In this document: piece after piece, positions 57,725-64,000 of the stretch
Layout of the letters: each line of letters starts with the position of its first letter
Numbering within the stretch: the stretch's first letter is position 1
From: Misgurnus anguillicaudatus
Lineage: Eukaryota > Chordata > Actinopteri > Cypriniformes > Cobitidae
Direction: 5' to 3'
Assembly (NCBI RefSeq): GCF_027580225.2
Contig: NC_073361.2
Span: 27,111,001 to 27,175,000, forward strand
DNA: 64,000 bases
Made by a program: the position numbers and the translations under genes
Notes under the pieces: model-generated
What the model was told of the DNA's origin: nothing
The model's input: only the letters and a program-made list of their open reading frames with translations
The model's database searches: none

Positions 57725-57880
57725 AATGACGGACTTCGTCTTTTCAAGGAAGTCATGTCACTTCGCCGCTATGTATGTCATTCTGTAACGGTTGACGATT
57801 GGCTCTTTTACTGGAAGGCAGGACTAGAGCTGCCATATTGGCCATTGTGATATTCCCATTATTCATATCAATATCAGTGA
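57725..57880 (-). repeat. Dispersed repeat fragment, reversed
   Basis: The reverse complement reads like 60310-60420 (CAATATGGCxGCTCTxGT, CCAATCxTCA) with an AAGTCATGTCACTTCGCCGC extension. Confidence 0.5.
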
Positions 57881-58257
57881 CACTTCTTGTTAATATGAAT
57901 AAATATCTTTCCTTCTGAACAAAGATTTTCATATTAAGCTCTCAAAGGCCTTTTCAAATAAATTTGTTGTATACAAAAAGTGTGGTTAAGCACTCAAGAG
58001 GGTTGACAACTATTTTTAGCTGCCGTGTGTGTGTGGCCTGGTTGTATTGTGTTTCTTTAGTTGTTGTTTGTGTTCTGGTTAAATTCTCTTGGTAGTCCTT
58101 TGGGTTGCTTTCTAAAAAAGATTTATTATGTCAGCATTTTTATCAACACAGTGGTGTAGCCCTGCTGTTCTCATCCTGTTGAAATAATAAGCGTATGGTA
58201 TGTTTTGGATGCTTATGTTTTAACTAAAAGACTAGTCAAACAGACTGACCATTTACA

Positions 58258-58306
58258 ATCACATTTATGCATTTGGCAGATGCTTTAATCCAAAGTGACC
58301 TCAGGG
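58258..58306 (+). repeat. Dispersed teleost repeat, split by hAT insertion
   Basis: CATTTATGCATTTGGCAGAT and ATCCAAAGTGACCTCAGG, the left end of the repeat seen at 10125-10250. It is interrupted at CCTCAGGG by the hAT element; the sequence resumes at 60244. Confidence 0.75.
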
Positions 58307-58325
58307 TAGCGGTCTTCAAGGGTCC

Positions 58326-59226
58326 ACTTGGTTTTAAAAATGTCAAGCATGAAAATGTAAAAATTGCTTAAATTACTTTTTTTCCCCACCAGACATTGAA
58401 AAACAAAGTCTGGAGTAAATGGGAACATTAATTAAAAAACTTTTACTTATCATTTAACACTTTTTGTAACATAATTTAAAAATTTAGTCCTAAAAAATCC
58501 TATTACCGCAACAGTCAGAAAACATCAACACTGACATATTTTCAAAATGACATGACAAACCTGAAAGAACATAATTTGGAGATTCTGCACATGCATTTAA
58601 AATCAAAGTATTATGCTTCTATTAATTAAAGTAACATTTAATAAGCATCTGATGTGGTAATGATAATCAAAATGTCGTGTAAGCATTCTGACAAGACAAT
58701 ATTTCAAATTAACTGTAAAAAAATGATCTTACCTGGTAGCCATCTTGAAGTAACTGGTCCATGTGCTTGGTCACTCAAAATCAAACTTTATTAAAATTCT
58801 GTATGTGTGCTTAAACTGTTCTCAAAAAGTGTTGCGGAGGATGAGAACATCAGGCATGGACACATCATTTTCCTAATTTTTCTTCATTATTATTATACAT
58901 GAATATTCAGTAAATATTTTTCTGTCATCTAAAGTAGTCTAGCAAAACATCCATTTATTTTTTTTTCTTAATATTTTTGTGTTAATTTGATTACATTACA
59001 ACATAACGCATGTTCAAACACAGCCGGACACATTGCGGTAATGAGAATTTCAGCAGAAAATGAGATAAAATTTACAATTATAAATTCTTATGTTGAAATC
59101 ACACATTGTGCAAGGTAGAACACAGTATTGTGTTAATTCTGATGCTTTTTAATGTTACTATATTACACATTTTAAAGCTAAAATCATTAGTGCCGTGGTG
59201 TTTCAATGGTTTCGTGAGAATCACCC
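58326..59226 (+). mobile_element. GGGTGATTCTCACGAAAAC element, copy 1 (left end lost)
   Basis: Nearly identical to 62485-63403 over its whole length, same orientation. The right terminus GTTTCGTGAGAATCACCC is intact. The left terminus is missing: host GGGTCC runs directly into ACTTGGTTTTAAAAATGTC. No long ORF; a shared short frame MCKVEHSIVLILMLFNVTIL appears in both copies. Confidence 0.88.
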
Positions 59227-59943
59227 ACTTAGATTCGAAAACCAACCCAACCCAAACTATCTCACGTGTGTGCATCAATGCCGAAATAGGTTGTGACACC
59301 AATTGTCTCTGTCACTACCAGCATCATCGCTATAATGTAAAAGATTAGCTTTACCTTCATGCTAGCTTGCGCTGTCTCGAGCAAACATGTTGTCATCTGT
59401 GCTCTGCTATAAGTTCCCTAACTCCCTTTTAGCGATGAAAAACATCCACAGGTTGAGAATCAGGAACACCATACAAGTTTTTATCCAGACTAGCATTTTG
59501 TGCCGGCACATTCGCGATCCGCACGTCCGCATATATGCTTAAATGCAACTTAAATGAGGCTCCGCCACCGGTGTTTGTACAGAAACATGTGAGACAGAGG
59601 TAGTGAAACGCAAACATTTATTTGTGGTGGCCAATTTTAATTTTGTGGCAAACTGAGAAATAAATGAATGTATGGGGATGTATAGCATTCCAACGACGCT
59701 CTCACTTGTATGATGTCACAGCAGTAGGCAGCGCAAATATGACAACGCGTCTATAATCCCTCCCACTCCGAAGTGTTACTAAACTCGATGAAAAAGCTAA
59801 CCAAGCCAAAGTGAGGTGAGCTGACCCCACCTTACCCAAACCAAACCGTGGGGTACTATGCAGTGGAAAAGCGCCATAACTGTTGCATGCGGGAATGCAG
59901 ACTGCACACACGTCGATGGCGTTTACATTCGGGTCCAGTCGAG

Positions 59944-60079
59944 TTAACCCCTTCAGACCTGATTTTTTAGGTGTTTAATCAGTGTGCCTTATTTTGATTG
60001 GCTGATCAACATTTTTATTTGTTTGAACCACAAAACATGTGAAGTCCATTCCGGTGGATGCAGGGTCTGAAGGGGTTAA
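59944..60079. mobile_element. Very short TTAA MITE (CCCCTTCAGACC)
   Basis: TTAACCCCTTCAGACCTGAT at the left and GGTCTGAAGGGGTTAA at the right, 136 bp, nested in the hAT element. Confidence 0.88.
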
Positions 60080-60285
60080 AAAATGCCACTGGTTCGGGTC
60101 GGACTCGATTCTAATTTTTCCGCTTTGTCTCAGGTCTTGTTTTTATTTAAAAAAATATTATTTATGCTGGTCGGGTTTGTGTGAAAAGTGATTCGAGTCA
60201 TTTCGGGTTGGGTACATTTTGTTTGGACCTGAGAAGACCTCTACCTCAGGGTATTCATAAAATGTGTTTCCTGGAGATTACACCA

Positions 60286-60420
60286 ATTATATTGGATATA
60301 GCAAGATTGAGCACTCCTATTACTATGAATAGGGGACAATGCAACGCTCAATATGGCCGCTCTGGTGACGGAAGTCCCGCCTTTCAGTTAAAAGAACCAA
60401 TTATCAGTCGATAAAGATTG
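60286..60420 (+). repeat. Dispersed repeat (GATTGAGCACTCCTATTAC)
   Basis: Shares GATTGAGCAC-CCTATTACTATGAAT and GGGACAATGCAA with the start of the intron at 8137-8210. Confidence 0.6.
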
Positions 60421-60429
60421 ACGACTCTG

Positions 60430-61667
60430 TGGGGAGGTGCTTGCCAACCTGTGCGCATGCGCAGTAGCTGATACGAACTTGAAAAAGGTGTTTCATAGGG
60501 CAATTTGAGCATAAGAAACAAAAGTTTTGGAAAAATGACAGCCTAGTGGCGCAACATCCTTAAAGGGGCTTTGATTAAACCCACAATCTTTTGTGTAGCT
60601 TATTCAATTCTCTACCGGTTGAGTCATCAGGCAAGACCAGTAACAAACCAGCACTTACACCAGGTTGGATCATTATAATTTTCATACCAGTCTTTTAGCA
60701 GGCACAGATCATTGAGATTTAAATCTGTGGGAAAGGACTATCCAAGAACTGTCCATGTGTTTCCTGTGCATTGTGTGAGGTTGTCGAAGAGAACATCTGT
60801 CCCTTGTTTCATTTGCAGGAACATCTGACCTGCTTCCCAGCTTGACTCTTTCTTTCCAGACTGTCACACTGAATCTTTGTTTCTTTAATCCTCTCTTTCT
60901 TCATCTTTCTTTTCCGTCTCCCCAACACACCTTCCAAACCGGGACCGACTTTCGAAGCCAACGGCAACCGTGACCATTCTCCCGTTCTGTTAGCTCAGCA
61001 AAACCCTCCAGCGTCCATGAAAAGCAAACAAAATCGTTTTCCTTTGGAAAATATTATTTGATGTGTTCTCGCTGTCTGATACTACAGTGCACACAAACAC
61101 AGACGAATCTTTAGCGGTCTCTGGCCTGCTGGCAGCTCAGAATTGGGAGCGTCTCCTTCCATCCCTGTGACCATGAGCTAAGTTATATTCCCATCTGTAG
61201 CCGGAGAGGAAGGGAGGGGATTTGAAGGAAATTTGACACAAACAAAGAGCTTGTAAGTGGGAGAGATGTGAAAGATCATGACTTCAGAGGTGTGGAGTGC
61301 AGGGCTATAGGAAAACTGGGCATGTGGGAGTTTTCTTGTAAAGCTGATGAAGATTTAGTTGAATTATCATCATGGCTCTCTAGAGGACGGTTAATGCTGA
61401 TATGGCCAACTGCAGAAACGAAACGACTGCTACCACTGTCACATCTTTTCATCGCTGTATTTGTCAAGGCTGTGTGTTTAACTCTAGTCAGTCTAGTCTA
61501 ATAATTTATGGGTAGTACACTGCCAAAATCACCAAGTGTAGTACTATTGTCTTATTTTTCAATGAAATCAAATTAATTGAAACAGACTAATATTAAAACA
61601 CATTTATTTAGAAAGAGACATTAGGTTAGATTTGTTTTTCAGGGTAGTCAAACAAACCGTTTACATA
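60430..61667. other. Intergenic, no feature recognised
   Basis: Non-repeat sequence. A 77-codon frame at 61268-61501 and its antisense partner match nothing I recognise. Confidence 0.3.
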
Positions 61668-62016
61668 AAGTAAAAATAGTCATAAATTTGAGATTTATAT
61701 GCTGAATAAATAGGCTTTCCATTGTTAGGACAATTGATAGGACAATATTTGGCCAAGATACAACTATAAAAAAAAATCTAAATCTTGAGAAAATCGCCAT
61801 TAAAGTTGTCCAAATTAAGTCCTTAGCAATACATATTACTAATGATAAATACATTCCTGATATATTAATAGTGGGAAATGTATAAAATATCTTCATGCAA
61901 CATGATCTTTAATAATTTTTGGCATAAAAATCGATAATTTTGAACCATGCATTGTATTGTTGGCTATTGATACAAATATACCCATGCTACTTATGATTGG
62001 TTTTGGGTCGCATTTG
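61668..62016 (+). repeat. Dispersed repeat A, uninterrupted copy
   Basis: Contiguous copy of the repeat that is exploded over 14912-19345: GAGAAAATCGCCATTAAAGT, AAGTCCTTAGCAATACATAT, AAAATATCTTCATGCAACAT and ACTTATGATTGGTTTTGGGT in this order with no gaps. Confidence 0.8.
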
Positions 62017-62404
62017 GCAATAGGGTGCAAAAAAAGTCATATTCATTTTAAATGAAGTTCTTCATTGGCAAATATTTGAAATGATCAATGCTCTGACATG
62101 GAAGGTTGTGTTTTATTATGAACTATTTCTTGTGTTTAGCTTTAATAATTTTTCTTATTGGACTGGGGTAGAAGTTTGGTTTTATAGGAAACATTAAATG
62201 GCACCAATTGTCTGATTCACAGTTTAACATTTCCTTTGGTGTGTATTAGTACATTTGGTGTGTATTGGGTACAAACCCCAAAGTAAACGATGACGCGAGT
62301 TATCGTCTTCAAAGTAAATCTATTTTCTTGGAGTACAACAAACAAACACAAGGATTGTAGGCAACAGTTTACTTCCTGGGTTTGGTGATGTAGACAAGAC
62401 CAAG

Positions 62405-63729
62405 GCTGCGTCTGAAACCGCATACTGTTCAGTAGGTACAGTACTGATAAGATGAAGTACTTACTGACTGTTAAAACAGTAGGTGGGTGATTCTCACGAA
62501 AACTTGGTTTTAAAAAATGTCAAGCATGAAAATGTAAAAATTGCTTAAATTTACTTTTTTTCCCACCAGACATTGAAAAACAAAGTCTGGAGTAAACGGG
62601 ACATTAATTTAAAAACGTTTACTTATCATTTAACACTTTTTGTAACATAATTTTAAAAATTAGTCCTAAAAATCTCATTACCGGAACAGTCAGAAAACAT
62701 CAACACTGACATATTTTCAAAATGACATGACAAACCTGAAAGAACATAATTTGGAGATTCTGCACATGCATTTAAAATCAAAGTATTATGCTTCTATTAA
62801 TTAAATTAACAGTTAATAAGCATCTGTTGCGGTAATGATAATCAAAATGTCGTGTAAGCATTCTGACAAGACAATATTTCAAATTAACTGTAAAAAAAAA
62901 TGATCTTACCTGGTAGCCATCTTGAAGTAACTGGTCCATGTGCTTGATCACTCAAAATCAAACTTTATTAAAATTCTGTATGTGTGCTTAAACTGTTCTC
63001 AAAAAGTGTTGCAGAGGATGAGAACATCAGGCATGGACACATCATTTTCCTAATTTTTCTTCATTACTATTATACATGAATATTCAGTAAATATTTTTTC
63101 TGTCATCTAAAGTAGTCTAGCAAAACATCCATTTATTTTTTTTCTTAATATTTTTGTGTTAATTTGATTAAATTACAACATAACGCATGTTCAAACGCAG
63201 CCGGACACATTGCGGTAATGAGAATTTTAGCAGAAAATGAGATAAAATTTCCAATTATAAATTCTTATGTTGAAATCACACATTGTGCAAGGTAGAACAC
63301 AGTATTGTGTTAATTCTGATGCTTTTTAATGTTACTATATTACAGATTTTAAAGCTAAAATCATTAGTGCCGTGGTGTTTTAATGGTTTCGTGAGAATCA
63401 CCCAGGTACTGTATAGTATGAATCCTAGTAGTATGAATGCGACACATCATGTGACATACGTCTTCATCACGTCATGTCATACCAGCGCAAAAACAGCCGC
63501 ATCGCTGCTTTCGCCTTTCTTCTTCGTTGCATAACTCCGCTCCTGGGGCATCATGGGATAGTGAAGTGTCCATTGTATGCACGCTTCGAAATCTAACCGG
63601 AAGTATTAGGTCATCCGGGTACTTTTCGCATACTGTTTTTGAAATATTATGTATTCGGACATACTACTCGCCTCGCTTACTGCTTTTCGCTTACTATATA
63701 GTATGGAAGTAGGCGGTTTCGGACGCAGC
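62405..63729. mobile_element. TIR element (GCTGCGTCTGAAACCGCATA) with nested insert
   Basis: GCTGCGTCTGAAACCGCATA at the left, TAGGCGGTTTCGGACGCAGC at the right. It is split at AGGT by 62485-63403. The remainder has repeated AGTATG/CATACT words. Confidence 0.85.
62485..63403 (+). mobile_element. GGGTGATTCTCACGAAAAC element, copy 2 (both ends intact)
   Basis: GGGTGATTCTCACGAAAAC at the left and TTTCGTGAGAATCACCC at the right, 919 bp. AGGT on both sides (62481-62484, 63404-63407) is a possible 4-bp target duplication. It differs from copy 1 by scattered substitutions and one- to two-base indels. Confidence 0.9.
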
Positions 63730-64000
63730 ACGACATTATCATAATTCCTCCCGCTTTGACTCACAGCCTGTAAGTTAACTCAGACGTATTCAGGGCAATC
63801 ACAATGTACAGATTAGCTGGCCAATCAGGGACACAGCGCTTTTCAAATCGATGAATTTTGTACAAAATCCGTTCGTTTCAGGAAGACAGGGAAATCTAGA
63901 GCTACAAAAATGTACGTTATGTGTACATAATGTGTTTTTAACCATAAACCACGCAAACACATTGTATTATAGCAAATACACAAAATAACGTTTTTAAGCA
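63730..64000. other. Intergenic, no feature recognised
   Basis: End of window; non-repeat sequence. Confidence 0.3.

Larger units (their letters stand above)
58307..60243. mobile_element. hAT-type element (GGGTCGGGTC family) with nested inserts
   Basis: TAGCGGTCTTCAAGGGTCC at the left, GGACCTGAGAAGACCTCTA at the right, flanked by a perfect 8-bp duplication CCTCAGGG (58299-58306 and 60244-60251). It holds the 0.9-kb element 58326-59226 and the TTAA MITE 59944-60079. No transposase frame is evident. Confidence 0.88.

Noticed and set aside
59106..63534. Repeated short ORF starting MCKVEHSIVLILML at two places
   Set aside because: It lies in two copies of the same non-coding transposon; no family is recognised and it ends in unrelated sequence in each copy.

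Overview
This window is vertebrate nuclear DNA, almost certainly from a cyprinid or related ostariophysan teleost. It has spliced exons with GT-AG introns, no operons, an AT-rich background, and dense families of short DNA transposons of the kinds abundant in zebrafish and carp genomes. There is no bacterial, organellar or viral gene layout.

Only one cellular gene is recognisable: the 3' part of a plus-strand gene that I read as the fish orthologue of CNBD1 (cyclic nucleotide-binding domain-containing protein 1). Nine coding exons lie at 7968-8113, 10776-10867, 14051-14188, 14317-14449, 31748-31854, 31988-32138, 32330-32397, 34189-34248 and 39040-39153. The junction phases all agree, giving about 335 codons and a stop at 39151-39153. 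Poly(A) signals follow at 39368 and 39673. The first coding exons must lie upstream; I could not find them in 1-7967. The protein carries two degenerate CNB domains. Their phosphate-binding cassettes lack the arginine that normally contacts cAMP.

The introns and the roughly 25 kb downstream are mostly mobile-element remains. By region: 0.8-7 kb holds foldback and TTAA-flanked MITEs, a small hAT-type element and a LINE reverse-transcriptase fragment. From 9.4 to 13.8 kb there is a hAT copy with a perfect target duplication and a nested block. From 14.9 to 19.3 kb one old repeat is split by four insertions, including a 1.85-kb hAT relic with a decayed BED zinc-finger exon. From 20.2 to 31.7 kb there are further nested MITEs. 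From 36.5 to 38.5 kb, in the last intron, lies a 2-kb GATA/GACA (Bkm-like) array. From 40 to 64 kb there are more nested elements, a Gypsy-type LTR retrotransposon start (LTR, tRNA-Leu primer site, partial gag) whose LTR is a near-perfect 125-bp-arm palindrome, and two near-identical 0.9-kb transposon copies.

The most informative signals are the nesting chronologies. Uninterrupted copies of two split repeats lie elsewhere in the same window, so insertion order can be read directly. I see no convincing evidence of a previously undescribed biological system. The nearest candidates are the palindromic LTR, a cysteine-containing mini-ORF shared by two MITE copies, and the apparently ligand-blind double-CNB protein.
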